This document shows, piece after piece, positions 48,100-58,160 of a DNA stretch of 64,000 nucleotides. The notes under the pieces are model-generated. The model worked only from the letters and a program-made list of their open reading frames with translations. It was not told the DNA's origin and ran no database searches. This stretch comes from Gemmatimonadota bacterium. GTDB lineage: Bacteria > Gemmatimonadota > Gemmatimonadetes > Gemmatimonadales > GWC2-71-9. How positions within the stretch are numbered: the stretch's first letter is position 1; the number at the start of each line of letters is the position of its first letter. The translations under genes and the position numbers were made by a program. The stretch covers positions 53,916-117,915 of the forward strand of contig QHUS01000047.1 in NCBI GenBank assembly GCA_003222035.1, written 5' to 3'.

Positions 48100-49772
48100 G
48101 CCTTCACCCCGGGCAGCTCGACGATGAACGTACTGCCTGCTCCGGGCTGCGTCTCCACGCGGAGCGAGCCGCTGGCGTCGAGCACCAGCCGCCGCACGAT
48201 GGACAGACCCAGTCCCGTCCCTCCCGGCTTGGTGGTGTAGAAGTCGTCGAATGCGCGATTCAGCTCATCCTGCGTCATGCCCCGGCCCGTGTCGGCGACA
48301 ATGACGCGGACCGGGGGTGTGCCGTTGCCGGGTGCGCCGCGATCGGTGGAGACGCGGACGCTGCCGGGCCGGTCCACGAGACTATCGATCGCATTGCCGA
48401 TGAGATTCTCGAGGATGCGCCGAAGGGCGAGCACATCGGCGCGGACCGGCGGCAACCCTTCCATCAACTCGAGACGTATCTCCGCCCGGCCGGTGTCGCC
48501 CATGCGGCCGATCGTCTCCCGCACAACGGCGTTCACGTCGCACGCCTCGCCGGCCGGGTGCGGATACAGGCGCGCATAGTTGCTCGCGAGATTCTCGAGG
48601 TAGGTGATGCTCGATTCGACCGTCGCCTGGCGGTCGCGGAACGCGGCGGCCAGCGGCTCGGGGCCTTCGCGCGCGGCCTGCACGAAGTGCCGGAAAACGT
48701 TCCGGATCGGGATCAGGCCGTTCTTGACGTCGTGATTCACCTGCCGGGCGAGGTCGCCCATCGCGAGCCGGCGCTCGGCCTCGCGCAGGCGGGCAGCGCC
48801 GGCGCGCAGTCGCTCGGTCATGGCGCCGAGCAGGCGACTCAACGCCCCGATCTCGTCCGCGCGATCGCTCTCGAACGCCACGTCCAACCGGTCCATGTCG
48901 ACGTCAGCGGTCTTGGCGGCGAGCGCGGTCAGCGGCCGGCTGATCCGCGTCGAGAGCCAGGAGGCGAGCACGAGCGCGATCGCGGCAGTGGCGAGCACCG
49001 CGACGAGGAAGGAAAACGCGACGCCCCGACGCAGCGCCGCCAGGGATGCGAGCGAGTGCGAGACCATTATGCGCGCGGGCTGCAACTCTGCCGAATCGCC
49101 GCCCGCCACGAACGGCACGGTGAGGCTGTCCACGACCTGCGTGGTCGGATCAGCCGCGGCCGACGAGTCGCCCGGGAGCACGACGGCCACCTTCAGCTCG
49201 GGGTCGGGAGTCAGGTGCGCCAGGAAGCTCGAGTCCACGGCGATCCCGCCCACCAGGGTGAACGCGCGACTGCCCAGCCGCACCGAGTCGACGCGCGCCA
49301 GCGCGAGGAGCGGCCCTTCCGCCCCGCGGGCCCGGAGCAGGGCGGTGCCCGCGGGCGCCGTGGCCAGCAGGCGCGGTAGCGCAGGATCCGTCCGATCGTA
49401 CTCGTTGCGAAAATGTCCCGAGCTCACGATCCGCCCCGCGTCGTCCTGGATCTGCAGCAGAGAGAGGCCGGAAAGGCGCATGGCATCGCCGGCGTAGTCG
49501 AGGACGTAGGTTCGGTCGCCACCTTGAACCACCTGCCCGCGGAAGCGATTGTCTCGGGCCAACGCTTCCCGCAAGGCGGCCAGGCGGCTGGCAATGTCGC
49601 CGCTCCGCTGGTCCAGGTCCGCCCGGATCACGGCGACGAGCGCCGCCACGCGCCGCTGGTACTCGGCGGCGAGTCGGTTCGCCATCTCGGCGCGAATGCG
49701 CAACCCGAACACGGTCAGGGGAACGAGCACCACGGCGCCGAATCCGAGGAGGAGACGGGCGCGAAACGTCAT
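48096..49772 (-). CDS. sensor histidine kinase with periplasmic domain
   Basis: A 558-residue kinase. TM1 is at about 5-25 and TM2 at about 251-273, enclosing a ~225-residue extracytoplasmic sensor; a HAMP domain (274-330) leads to the phospho-acceptor H347 in NHDVKNGL. The ATPase domain shows ENLIGNAIDSL, VADTGRGM and GTGLGLSIV. The ATG at 49772 overlaps the stop of the solute-binding protein gene, so sensor, binding protein and sigma-54 regulator form one operon. Confidence 0.92.
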
Positions 49773-51085
49773 GGCGGGCCGATGTGGAGGGTCCCGTCCC
49801 AGTCGAGCGCCATCCGGGGGAGGCCGCGCCGGACGATGGCATGCGCGCGGACGTCGAGTAGTGGCTCCACGGTGCCGGCGGCGGCCCACGGGGGCAGCTC
49901 CACCGCCGCCCGGCACGCGTCGTACACCCGGCGCGGCAGCTCGAGCACGTACGCTGCGTCGCCGCCGGCGCGGAGCGAGGACGCGAACGCCGCCCCCGAC
50001 ACGCCGGCGGCGACCGCGCCGGGCCCCAGCACGCCGAGCCCAACGAGGCGGGCCGCGACATCGGCGGCACTGCGGTCGCTCTGATCGTACGCGATGCGGC
50101 GCCGCCGTCCGGTCGCGCCCAAGGTGTCGCGTCCGGCGGGCAGATTGCAGTTCGAGAGGTCAGTGAACCAGTAGCGCCCGCTGCCCGTCCATTCGGCGGG
50201 GCGCGCGTCCTGACGCACCGCCTCTCGCAACGTCTCGAGGCGCAGATCCCCGGCGAGCGCCTTGTCGCGGCCCGGCGCAAGCAGCACGTACGCGCGACCC
50301 CACTCGAGCGGGAGGTCCGCGTATCCCGAGAGCGTCCGCGCGTACTCGAGCGTCGCGGGGTCGTCCGTCACCAACAGATCCGCGCCGGCGTCGAGGGCGT
50401 CGCGCGAGGCCGTGGGGGCGGCCATGACGATCTTCAGCGCGGGGCGCCCGGGCGTGGGGCGTATCGGCTGCGCCACCAGCTCATCCGGCGACGCGGGATT
50501 GCTGTGCGTCATCCAGTAACCACCGGTCCCGATCGGCCATCCTCCACCGGGTGCGCCTTTGGTCACTGCCAGCACCTGATCCGCGAACCGCTGGAACGGG
50601 ACGCCGGCACCCGGCACGGTCAGGGTGTGATCGTCCACGATGAGCGCGCTCTGCGCGAGCGCTGGATCGCGTCCCCGCCAGGATGCCAGGACGTCTCGCG
50701 CCGTCACCGGTGCTCCGTCCCAGAATCGTGCGTTGTCACGCAACGTGAACGCCCAGCGATCGCCGGACGCCTGGTCCCAGCTCTTCGCCAGCCCCGGGAG
50801 GGGGCGTCCCTGGCAGTCGAGCCGGATCAACGATTCGTACAATTGCCCGAACACCAGCCGTTCGGCTTCATTCCGGGGAAGGGGAGCGTGCGCGGCCGCC
50901 ACGGGATCGGAGACGGCGACCGAAACGGTGTCGCGAGCGACCGTCCGGCCATTGGCGAGCATGCACGTGGTGTCCCCTGGGGCCGGGGTGGGCGGCGGGA
51001 CCTCGACGTGCGGACCGCCTCCCCGGCACGCTGCGGCGAGCAAGCCGAGGATCGCGATCCTGCGATGCAGGCTGAGGAGAGTCAC
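49769..51085 (-). CDS. family 5 (peptide/nickel-type) solute-binding lipoprotein
   Basis: A 438-residue lipoprotein (lipobox LLAAAC after HRRIAILG) with the SBP_bac_5 pattern: AERLVFGQLYESLIRLD, LAKSWDQASGDRWAFTLRDNARFWDG and APVTARDVLASW. No ABC permease or ATPase gene accompanies it; it is coupled instead to a sensor kinase and sigma-54 regulator. A role in presenting a peptide-like ligand to the kinase is a reasonable inference. GTG 51085 is chosen for the clean lipoprotein signal; an ATG at 51145 in the same frame is less likely. Confidence 0.83.
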   Translation of the reverse strand: MTLLSLHRRIAILGLLAAACRGGGPHVEVPPPTPAPGDTTCMLANGRTVARDTVSVAVSDPVAAAHAPLPRNEAERLVFGQLYESLIRLDCQGRPLPGLAKSWDQASGDRWAFTLRDNARFWDGAPVTARDVLASWRGRDPALAQSALIVDDHTLTVPGAGVPFQRFADQVLAVTKGAPGGGWPIGTGGYWMTHSNPASPDELVAQPIRPTPGRPALKIVMAAPTASRDALDAGADLLVTDDPATLEYARTLSGYADLPLEWGRAYVLLAPGRDKALAGDLRLETLREAVRQDARPAEWTGSGRYWFTDLSNCNLPAGRDTLGATGRRRRIAYDQSDRSAADVAARLVGLGVLGPGAVAAGVSGAAFASSLRAGGDAAYVLELPRRVYDACRAAVELPPWAAAGTVEPLLDVRAHAIVRRGLPRMALDWDGTLHIGPP

Positions 51086-51150
51086 GGGGCGCAACTCCGG
51101 GATAACTGTCGAAGGATACCCAGGGCTGGAAGCCCCGTGCCACAACCCGG

Positions 51151-51549
51151 CTACTGGCGTGGCTTGCGGGACATCAGAGCCAGGATGTTCCCTTCGGAGT
51201 CGTGGAATTCCGCCAGCCAGAGGTCGTAGTCCGCCGCACGGTGCACCAGATGCGGCTCGGCGACAAAATCAACGCCGCGGCTGCGGAGGGTAGTGTGCGC
51301 AGCCGCGATGTCGGGCACGAGGTAATAGATAGTGGAGGCGGCATGGTCCAGCTCCGGGTTTTCTGGCACGCCGAGCATGACGCTCACGCTGCCACATTGG
51401 AAGAAAGCCATTTGAGGCGGCGCCTGGAACAGAAAGGGCATGCCGAGAGTGTCGCGGTAGAAGCGGATGGCGCGATCGAGATCGCGGGCGCGGACGAAAA
51501 TCTGGCCGATCGCAGTGAGGCCTTCGAACTGCATGGTCGCTGTAGCCAT
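51151..51549 (-). CDS. VOC (glyoxalase/dioxygenase fold) protein
   Basis: A 132-residue single vicinal-oxygen-chelate domain: IGQIFVRARDLDRAIRFYRDTLG, FFQCGSVSVML, YYLVPDIAAAHTTLRSRGV and FHDSEGNILALMS, the two beta-alpha-beta-beta-beta units of the fold. Metal and substrate cannot be assigned. ATG 51549 or 51534 are possible starts. The gene is ten bases from aguA and may be transcribed with the agmatine genes. Confidence 0.85.
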   Translation of the reverse strand: MATATMQFEGLTAIGQIFVRARDLDRAIRFYRDTLGMPFLFQAPPQMAFFQCGSVSVMLGVPENPELDHAASTIYYLVPDIAAAHTTLRSRGVDFVAEPHLVHRAADYDLWLAEFHDSEGNILALMSRKPRQ

Positions 51550-51558
51550 GACTGCCCC

Positions 51559-52638
51559 CTAGGTCGTGCTGACGGCCGGCTCCTGTTGGGTGAGACAATG
51601 CAGCGTTCCGAGTCCCCACACCAGATCCACCGCGTGTATCCCCACCACCGGCCGATCTTTGATCAGCTCTGCCAGAATCCCGATTGCCACGCGGTCCTTG
51701 GGGTCATTGAAGGTCGGCACCAGGACGGCCCCATTGGCGATGTAGAAGTTGGCGTAGCTGGCGGGGAGGCGTTGTCCGTCGAAGGAGAGGGGCGCCGGCA
51801 TCGGCAGATCGATCACGTCAATCTTGGTGCCGTCTTCGAGTCGCATGCCCTGTAGCCGTTCGCGGTTCTCCGCGAGCGGGCGATAGTTCACGTCGCGCAC
51901 GTCCGTCTCGCGGCACAGCACCACGGTCTTTGGATTGACGAAGCGACACACGTCGTCGACATGACCGTGGGTATCGTCCCCCGCGATCCCCTTGCCGAGC
52001 CACAACACATGCGTCACGCCGAGCTGCTCGCGGAAGACCGCTTCGAGGTCGGTGCGCCCGAGGCCGGGATTCCGGACCTGGACCTTCGGATCGAGCAAGC
52101 ATTCTTCCGTGGTCAGGAGCGTTCCGTGTCCGTTGAGGTCGATGCTCCCGCCCTCGAGCACCACGTCTCCGGTGCCGCTTCGGGCTGGAAACACCCGCAG
52201 CTTGAGTCGCGCTGCCACCCGGGGGGCAATCCCATCGTCCTTCTTCCAGTCGGGATACTTGGCCCACGCGTTGAAGCGAAACCGCGCAATCGCGACTTCA
52301 GGGCGCGGCTTGGTACGTCGTACGAAAATCGGGCCGAAGTCGCGGGTCCACCCGCGGTTCGTCGGGAACCGGAAGAACTCGACCTGCGTGGAGGCTACGC
52401 CGACGTGCGCGAGCAGCCGTCGCGCCTGGCGCTCGTGCACCGCCGTGTTGACCAGGATGCGGACGATCTCGCTTGGGACGAGCGCGCGCACGATTTCGCC
52501 GTACACCCACGGGATCGGGCCAAACTTGCCGGGCCAATCGCTGGCGTTGTGCGGCCAGCCGATCCACGTGGCGTGGTGCGGCTCCCATTCGGCGGGCATA
52601 CGGAAGCCGAGGGCCGCCGGGGTGTCGGACCGAGGCAC
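51559..52638 (-). CDS. aguA: agmatine deiminase
   Basis: A 359-residue peptidyl-arginine-deiminase fold enzyme converting agmatine to N-carbamoylputrescine. Marks are MPAEWEPHHATWIGWPHN, NRGWTRDFGPIFV, the catalytic DDTHGHVDDVCRF and the nucleophile Cys in GTLHCLTQQEPA near the C-terminus. The start is GTG at 52638, sharing its G with the TAG of aguB (TAGTG). With aguB it completes the agmatine route to putrescine. Confidence 0.93.
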   Translation of the reverse strand: MPRSDTPAALGFRMPAEWEPHHATWIGWPHNASDWPGKFGPIPWVYGEIVRALVPSEIVRILVNTAVHERQARRLLAHVGVASTQVEFFRFPTNRGWTRDFGPIFVRRTKPRPEVAIARFRFNAWAKYPDWKKDDGIAPRVAARLKLRVFPARSGTGDVVLEGGSIDLNGHGTLLTTEECLLDPKVQVRNPGLGRTDLEAVFREQLGVTHVLWLGKGIAGDDTHGHVDDVCRFVNPKTVVLCRETDVRDVNYRPLAENRERLQGMRLEDGTKIDVIDLPMPAPLSFDGQRLPASYANFYIANGAVLVPTFNDPKDRVAIGILAELIKDRPVVGIHAVDLVWGLGTLHCLTQQEPAVSTT

Positions 52639-53549
52639 TACCGCTGATCGTCGAGGAAGCGGCTGCCGATGCCGGCGTAAGCGTCGATCCGTCGGTCGCG
52701 CAGAAACGGCCAGCCACGGCGGACTTCTTCGATGCGCGCCAGGTCGACTTCCCCCACCAGGATCGTCTCGCGGTCACGGGGTGCCTCGGCGACGATCGCG
52801 CCGAACGGATCGGCGAGGAACGACGAGCCCCAGAACTCGATGCCGTCCCCGTCCGTGCCCGCGGGGCGCTCGTGTCCCACCCGATTCACGGCGGCGACGT
52901 AGCAACCGTTCGCGATCGCATGACCGCGCTGGACGGTGCGCCAGGCGTCGAGCTGCTCCGCCCCGTGGGTCGCCTTCTCCTTCGGGTGCCAGCCGATCGC
53001 TGTCGGATAGAACAGTACGTTGGCCCCTTGCAAGGCGGTGAGGCGCGCCGCCTCGGGATACCACTGGTCCCAGCAGACGAGCGTCCCGATCCGCCCCACA
53101 TGGGTGTCGAACGCGCGGAACCCGAGGTCGCCGGGCGTAAAGTAGAACTTTTCGTAGTACGCCGGATCGTCGGGGATGTGCATCTTCCGGTAGAGCCCGA
53201 CGACGCGGCCGTCGACGTCGATCACCGCCGCGCTGTTGTGGTACAGACCGGCGGCGCGGCGCTCGAAGACGGGGGCGATCACCACGACCCCGGCCCGCTT
53301 CGCGGCCTTCCCGAGCGCCTCCGTGCTCGGCCCCGGCACGGGTTCGGCCAGGTCGAACAGCCCGGGATCCTCGCGTTGCGCGAAGTATTGCGATCGAAAG
53401 AGCTCCGGGAGGCACACGACCTGCGCGCCCGCGCCGGCCGCCTCCGCCACCTTCGCGATCGCTCGTTGCAGGTTGGCGTCCGGGTCGGACGACATGGTCA
53501 TCTGGACCAAGCCCAGTTTGTACTTCACCGGAGTCTTGGTGTCCGCCAT
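52638..53549 (-). CDS. aguB: N-carbamoylputrescine amidase
   Basis: A 303-residue nitrilase-superfamily enzyme that hydrolyses N-carbamoylputrescine to putrescine. The Glu-Lys-Cys triad is in CLPELFRSQYF, YRKMHIPDDP and LVCWDQWYPEAAR. ATG 53549 is used; a longer in-frame start at 53567 exists and no clear ribosome site precedes either. TAGTGT stands 14 bases upstream of 53549, so leaderless initiation is possible but unproven. Confidence 0.92.
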   Translation of the reverse strand: MADTKTPVKYKLGLVQMTMSSDPDANLQRAIAKVAEAAGAGAQVVCLPELFRSQYFAQREDPGLFDLAEPVPGPSTEALGKAAKRAGVVVIAPVFERRAAGLYHNSAAVIDVDGRVVGLYRKMHIPDDPAYYEKFYFTPGDLGFRAFDTHVGRIGTLVCWDQWYPEAARLTALQGANVLFYPTAIGWHPKEKATHGAEQLDAWRTVQRGHAIANGCYVAAVNRVGHERPAGTDGDGIEFWGSSFLADPFGAIVAEAPRDRETILVGEVDLARIEEVRRGWPFLRDRRIDAYAGIGSRFLDDQR

Positions 53550-53646
53550 GGGGGAGAACACTACCATGTTCCTGGCGTGAACGCATCGGTCGTACGACCG
53601 CCCGGCGGTTGCCGGGGACGGGGCGGCGCGTCCATGTTTGACTACC

Positions 53647-54762
53647 ATGCGCCGCCCGTTTTTGCTACTCGCCCTCGTCCCGTGTCTGGGCCTCGCGGCT
53701 GCCCCGCTCGGGCACGCCGGCGCTCCTTGCGTCTCGCGTCGCGCCCACAGCGTCCCCGCGGCGTACGCGGCGGCCGTGGCGCAGGCACGCACCGTCGTGT
53801 GTGAGCAGCTCGCGCCCAACGTGCCGGGAGTGCAGGTGGCTGTGGCGGTTGACGGTCGCCTCGTGTGGTCCGAGGGGTTCGGATACGCCGACATGGAGCG
53901 GCGCACGCCCGTTAGCCCCGAGTCCCAGTTCCGAATCGGGAGCGTATCGAAACCGTTGACGGCGGCGGCCGTGGCGCTCCTCTACGAGCAGGGCAAGCTC
54001 GATCTCGATGCGCCGGTCCAGAGGTACGTGCCCGCGTTTCCCACGAAACCGTACCCCATCACGACGCGCGAGCTGGCGGGCCACCTCGCGGGAATCCGGC
54101 ATTATCGCGGGGACGAGTTCCGGCTGAACCGTCACTTCGACACCGTCGTCGAGGGCCTGTCGATCTTCGAGGACGATTCACTCCTGTTCCCACCGGGGAC
54201 GAAGTTCTCCTACTCGAGCTACGGCTGGAACCTGATTTCGGCCGTGGTCGAGGGTGCGTCGGGAGAGACGTTTCTTCGCTACATCAGCGACCACGTCTTC
54301 CGACCGCTCGGCATGACGCGAACCGCGCCCGACCGGGTCGATAGTCTCATACCGCACCGAACGCAGTTCTATGACCGTGACACCACCGGACGGTTCACGC
54401 TCTCGCCGCGGGTCGACAACAGCTACAAATGGGCGGGTGGGGGGTTCGTGTCGACGGCAGAGGACTTGGTGAAGTTCGGCTCGGCCCTCTTGCAGCCCGG
54501 ATTCCTCAAGCCGGAGACCCTGGAGCTGCTGTTCACGTCGCAGCGGACGACCAGCGGCGAGGCCACAGACTACGGGATCGGCTGGTTCCTTGCGAGCGAC
54601 AGCTTGAAGCACCGTCGTGTGTTCCACGGCGGCGGCTCCGTCGGCGGGACGGCGGCCTTCGGCGTCGACCGCGATTCACGAGTGGTGGTGGCCATCCTCA
54701 GCAACCTGACCAGCGCGCCACTCGATCTCGGCAATCGGATCTGGACGGTCTTCGATCGCTGA
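53647..54762 (+). CDS. secreted beta-lactamase-fold serine hydrolase (S12/class C-like)
   Basis: A 371-residue protein with a signal peptide (PFLLLALVPCLGLAAAP). The nucleophile motif SxxK is SVSK in RIGSVSKPLTAAAV, the YxN position is YSSYGWN (the usual YSN is YSS), and the third motif is HGGGSVGGT. This places it with penicillin-binding protein-like esterases and peptidases rather than true AmpC enzymes. Substrate unknown. ATG 53647 is preferred over TTG 53638. Confidence 0.87.
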   Translation: MRRPFLLLALVPCLGLAAAPLGHAGAPCVSRRAHSVPAAYAAAVAQARTVVCEQLAPNVPGVQVAVAVDGRLVWSEGFGYADMERRTPVSPESQFRIGSVSKPLTAAAVALLYEQGKLDLDAPVQRYVPAFPTKPYPITTRELAGHLAGIRHYRGDEFRLNRHFDTVVEGLSIFEDDSLLFPPGTKFSYSSYGWNLISAVVEGASGETFLRYISDHVFRPLGMTRTAPDRVDSLIPHRTQFYDRDTTGRFTLSPRVDNSYKWAGGGFVSTAEDLVKFGSALLQPGFLKPETLELLFTSQRTTSGEATDYGIGWFLASDSLKHRRVFHGGGSVGGTAAFGVDRDSRVVVAILSNLTSAPLDLGNRIWTVFDR

Positions 54763-54791
54763 TACGCCCCGCTGATTGGGGCCTTAGGCGC

Positions 54792-55523
54792 TCAGTTGCT
54801 TCTCGCCGGCCAGCGACGCGGGTCGAACAGGGAGTCGGTGAGCACGCGGTCGGTCTTGATCTCGGTGTACTGCTCGAGCCAGCGTTGCCGGCCGTCCACC
54901 AGGAAGGCCACCTCGGCCGCCAGCCATGCCGCGCCGACGGGCCGGTACTGGTTGAACCGGATGTCGCCCGTGCTCGCCGTGTCGCGCTGCCCCGGCTCGA
55001 GCAAACGGACGAACACGAGCCGTTCCTGGTCGACCCAGAACTGGCGCGTGCGCCGGTCACCGGCCTTTGCGCCCACGACGAAGACGGGCCTGCCATCGAG
55101 CGTATCCTCGTGAACCGTCCCGAGGTCGTACCCGAGCCGCTCCAGCTTCACCGCGGTCTGCTCGGGCGGATCGAAGTACACGTCGAACCCCAGGACCATC
55201 AGCGGGTGCACGAACGCCTTCGCGCTGGTCAGCCGCCCGCCGCTGAAGGCGAACTGCGAGTCGCGCACGAACAGCACGCCGCCGCCCGAGTCGACGGGCT
55301 CGAATTCGATGCGCAACCGGCCGGGCAGGGCGGCGTACTCTCTCCAGGTCGAGTGCCGGGCCTGCCCGTCGGGAGCCGTCGCGGTGTTCTTCTGGATGAA
55401 GGTCACGGTGCGATACCATTTCCCGACGTAGCGGTCGTGCATCGCGACCAGCACCTCGCGCCCGGTGCGCTGGGAGTCCGCGGCAGCGAGCGTGAGCAGC
55501 GTGCAAATCACGTGCGGGGTCAA
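54792..55523 (-). CDS. periplasmic protein, unknown (LolA/DUF2092-like outline)
   Basis: A 243-residue protein starting at TTG 55523 (overlapping the regulator stop as TTGA) or GTG 55511, with a short hydrophobic N-terminus (VICTLLTLAAA). The body alternates long strands: TWREYAALPGRLRIEFEP, QFWVDQERLVFVRLLE, GDIRFNQYRPVGAAWLAAEV. This outline resembles lipoprotein-sorting-like folds but no motif proves it. It is third in the kinase-regulator operon, so it may be under or part of the same envelope response. Confidence 0.7.
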   Translation of the reverse strand: MTPHVICTLLTLAAADSQRTGREVLVAMHDRYVGKWYRTVTFIQKNTATAPDGQARHSTWREYAALPGRLRIEFEPVDSGGGVLFVRDSQFAFSGGRLTSAKAFVHPLMVLGFDVYFDPPEQTAVKLERLGYDLGTVHEDTLDGRPVFVVGAKAGDRRTRQFWVDQERLVFVRLLEPGQRDTASTGDIRFNQYRPVGAAWLAAEVAFLVDGRQRWLEQYTEIKTDRVLTDSLFDPRRWPARSN

Positions 55524-56224
55524 CGCGCCCCCCCCCCCGCCGACTTCTCCAGGCGGTACCCTGCTTTGCGAACGGTGAGGATGTGATGCGGCACCGCGGG
55601 ATCGGTTTCGAGTTTGCGGCGCAGCTCGGCGACGTGGGTATCCACGGTGCGGCTCAACACAGCGGCGCTGTACCCCCACACCTCGGTGAGGAGCTCCATG
55701 CGGGTGACCACGGCACCGTCGCGCCGCAGCAGCGCGACCAACAGGTCGAACTCCTTCGGCGTCAGCGGGACGGGCTGCCCGTTTCGGAGCACCGTGCGGG
55801 ACGCGGGGATCACTTCGACCGGTCCGAAGTGCTCGGGCGGCCCGGCCCCGTCGCCCGGCGGCGCACTGCGGCGGAGCAGGGCCTCCACCCGGGCCAGGAG
55901 CTCGAGCACGCCGAACGGCTTCGTGACGTAATCGTCCGCGCCGAGGCGCAAGCCGCGCACCTTGTCGGCCTCCTCGCCGCGGGCCGTGAGGATGAGGATC
56001 GGCATGCGGCGTCCTTCGTCCCGCAACGCCCGGAGCACCCGGTAGCCGTCGAGGCCCGGAAGCATCAGGTCGAGAATGATGAGATCGGGCGCCGCGTCGC
56101 GGGCACGGGCGAGCCCCTGCGTGCCGTCCTCGACGACGAGCACCTCGTAGCCCTCAATCTCGAGGTTGTTGCGGAGGCCGAACGCGAGATCGGCGTTGTC
56201 TTCCACGACGAGAACGCGCGTCAT
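55520..56224 (-). CDS. OmpR/PhoB-family response regulator
   Basis: A 234-residue regulator: receiver domain with D52 (ILDLMLPGLDG) and K102 (YVTKPFG), then a winged-helix DNA-binding domain (LTPKEFDLLVALLRRDGAVV, SRTVDTHVAELRRKLE). The C-terminus passes through a C11 run in the plus strand (55529-55539), read in frame as Gly-Gly-Gly; the frame there depends on exact homopolymer length. The ATG overlaps the kinase stop by four bases. Confidence 0.93.
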   Translation of the reverse strand: MTRVLVVEDNADLAFGLRNNLEIEGYEVLVVEDGTQGLARARDAAPDLIILDLMLPGLDGYRVLRALRDEGRRMPILILTARGEEADKVRGLRLGADDYVTKPFGVLELLARVEALLRRSAPPGDGAGPPEHFGPVEVIPASRTVLRNGQPVPLTPKEFDLLVALLRRDGAVVTRMELLTEVWGYSAAVLSRTVDTHVAELRRKLETDPAVPHHILTVRKAGYRLEKSAGGGAR

Positions 56225-57933
56225 GCCGGCGCTCCGGCGTCGGCGTGGAGCGGGCCGGTGTCCGTCGCGGCGTGGCCCAGCGGCTCGAGGGGGAGCTCGA
56301 TGACGAAGCGGCAGCCCCGGCCACGGCTGTCCGAGGCGGGTGCATCCTCGACCCAGGCGCGGCCGCCATGCAGCGCCACCAGCTCCCGCACCACGGAGAG
56401 ACCGATGCCTGTGCCCGCCACGGCGGAGCCGCGATCGCGCTCGAGGCGCCAGAACCGATCCCACACGCGCTCCCGGTCGGCGGCCGGAACGCCCGACCCC
56501 TGATCGTCCACCGAGATCCGCGCCCGCCTGTCGGCGACGGCTAGTCCGAGCGTCACGGTCTGGCCCGGGGGACCATACTTCACCGCGTTGTCGAGCAGAT
56601 TGAGGAGCATTTGACGCAGCGCGTCGGCGTCCACCGGGGCAACGATCCCGTCGGCGAGCGCGGTGCGCAGGAAGACGCCCCGGGCTGCCGCGAGGGGCGC
56701 AAAGGCTTCGGCGGCTTCACTCACCAGCCGCGCGAGGGGCGCCGGAGCGGGTGCGAGCCGCGTGAGACGCCGCTCCGACCGCGAGAAGTGGAGCAGGTTT
56801 TCGACCAGGTGCGTCAGCCGCCGTGCCTCCTGATCGATGATCTCGAGGGACCGCACCCGCTCGTCGTCGGACCGCACGCGTCCCAGCAGCAACGTCTCCG
56901 AGAACATGCGGATCTGGGCGAGAGGCGTGCGCAGCTCGTGCGAGACGCCCGACACGAAGTCCGCGCGCAGCCGCGACAGCTCGTGTTCGCGCCGCAGCTG
57001 GATCAGGGCTATCACGACCAGGCCGGCCGTGAGCGCCAGGAGCGCGAACAAGCGCGGCCGCTGGTCGCGTGGCATCCCGCCGATAATCAGCTTCGGCGCC
57101 ATGTCGGGGCGCAGCGCCACCTGCACGAGCATCCCGCCCATGATCGCCTCGACGGTGTCGTGGGCGGCAAAGGTCGGCTCGTACTGCACCGGCGAGCGAT
57201 ACAACTCGATCCCGTCGGCATCGGTCACGATCGCCGAGCCGAGCGAGTCGTAGATCACCCCGCCGGTGAGCGGGCGGGGCAGGAGCGGAAACTTGTCTTC
57301 ATCCATCGTATAGTAAGGACCAAACGCCGCGGGATCGTTATCGACCCCGACCACGATTCCCGGCCCGCCCGTTTTGTTCTTGACGACCGTGTAGACCACC
57401 GCGCGCTGCACGCCGTCCACCGTGCGCACGATTGCGGCGAGGTGTTCTTTGGGGTCGTACATGGCTTGCATATGCGCAGGAAGTGTGTCGGCGAGCCAGC
57501 GGCCCGCTGCCTTCGATGGCGCGGCGCCGGCCGTCTCCAGCCGTTTGGTCTTCAAATCGTAGCGAAACGTGTAACGCGCTTGCTTGACGAAATGAGCGGC
57601 CACCGAGTCGAGTCCGACTGCGAGTGCAGCGGGGCTGGGCAGGGGTGCGCCAGGCGTGCCCGCCTTCGCGCGGGTGAGCGCGTCCACCGCCGGCCAGAAG
57701 GCCATGTAGTAAAGCTCTCTGCTCACCCGCTGCGCGAACCGCGCGGCGGCGAGGTGCGCGTTGTCCCGCAGCACGCGCTCGGCCGTGGCCTGATGGTCCA
57801 GGAATGTGCGGTGAGCCTGGACCGCGAGCGCACCCGCGAGGACGAGCGTGAGCAGCAGCAAGGCGGCGACGAACAGCGCGCGCGGACGCGGCGAACCGGA
57901 CAAGGACCTCATGACGCTCGGAGAGAAATGCAC
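56221..57933 (-). CDS. sensor histidine kinase with double-membrane-span sensor
   Basis: A 570-residue kinase. TM1 is at about 19-40 and TM2 at about 296-312, enclosing a ~255-residue periplasmic region. H332 in SGVSHELRTPLAQIR is the phospho-acceptor; the ATPase domain has LLNLLDNAVKYGP, VDDQGSGVP and GTGIGLSVV. There is no HAMP domain of clear type between TM2 and the His box. It pairs with the OmpR-type regulator encoded next. ATG 57912 is an alternative start. Confidence 0.92.
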   Translation of the reverse strand: MHFSPSVMRSLSGSPRPRALFVAALLLLTLVLAGALAVQAHRTFLDHQATAERVLRDNAHLAAARFAQRVSRELYYMAFWPAVDALTRAKAGTPGAPLPSPAALAVGLDSVAAHFVKQARYTFRYDLKTKRLETAGAAPSKAAGRWLADTLPAHMQAMYDPKEHLAAIVRTVDGVQRAVVYTVVKNKTGGPGIVVGVDNDPAAFGPYYTMDEDKFPLLPRPLTGGVIYDSLGSAIVTDADGIELYRSPVQYEPTFAAHDTVEAIMGGMLVQVALRPDMAPKLIIGGMPRDQRPRLFALLALTAGLVVIALIQLRREHELSRLRADFVSGVSHELRTPLAQIRMFSETLLLGRVRSDDERVRSLEIIDQEARRLTHLVENLLHFSRSERRLTRLAPAPAPLARLVSEAAEAFAPLAAARGVFLRTALADGIVAPVDADALRQMLLNLLDNAVKYGPPGQTVTLGLAVADRRARISVDDQGSGVPAADRERVWDRFWRLERDRGSAVAGTGIGLSVVRELVALHGGRAWVEDAPASDSRGRGCRFVIELPLEPLGHAATDTGPLHADAGAPA

Positions 57934-58160
57934 CCGTTTCGTGGGAGTTTCAAGCTAAGCCCGCCGACCCGGGGAATGCCGCCCTTCACCGTTTTCTGAC
58001 AGGCTCCCCACCCGACCACCACCCGTCCGCCTGGGCCGCCCCCTAACGTTGCCATGCGAACCCAGGTCGCGGCCGGAGTGTTCGACGGCCCACTTCGCCC
58101 GACCGGTCAACCCCGGGGAGCCCTTCGTGCCCCGGGTTTGGCTTTTATGTTCCAGGTGGC

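Noticed and set aside
55529..55539. C11 run at the end of the OmpR-type regulator gene as a frameshift
   Set aside because: The frame gives a normal length regulator and correct overlap with the next gene; only the last residues depend on run length.
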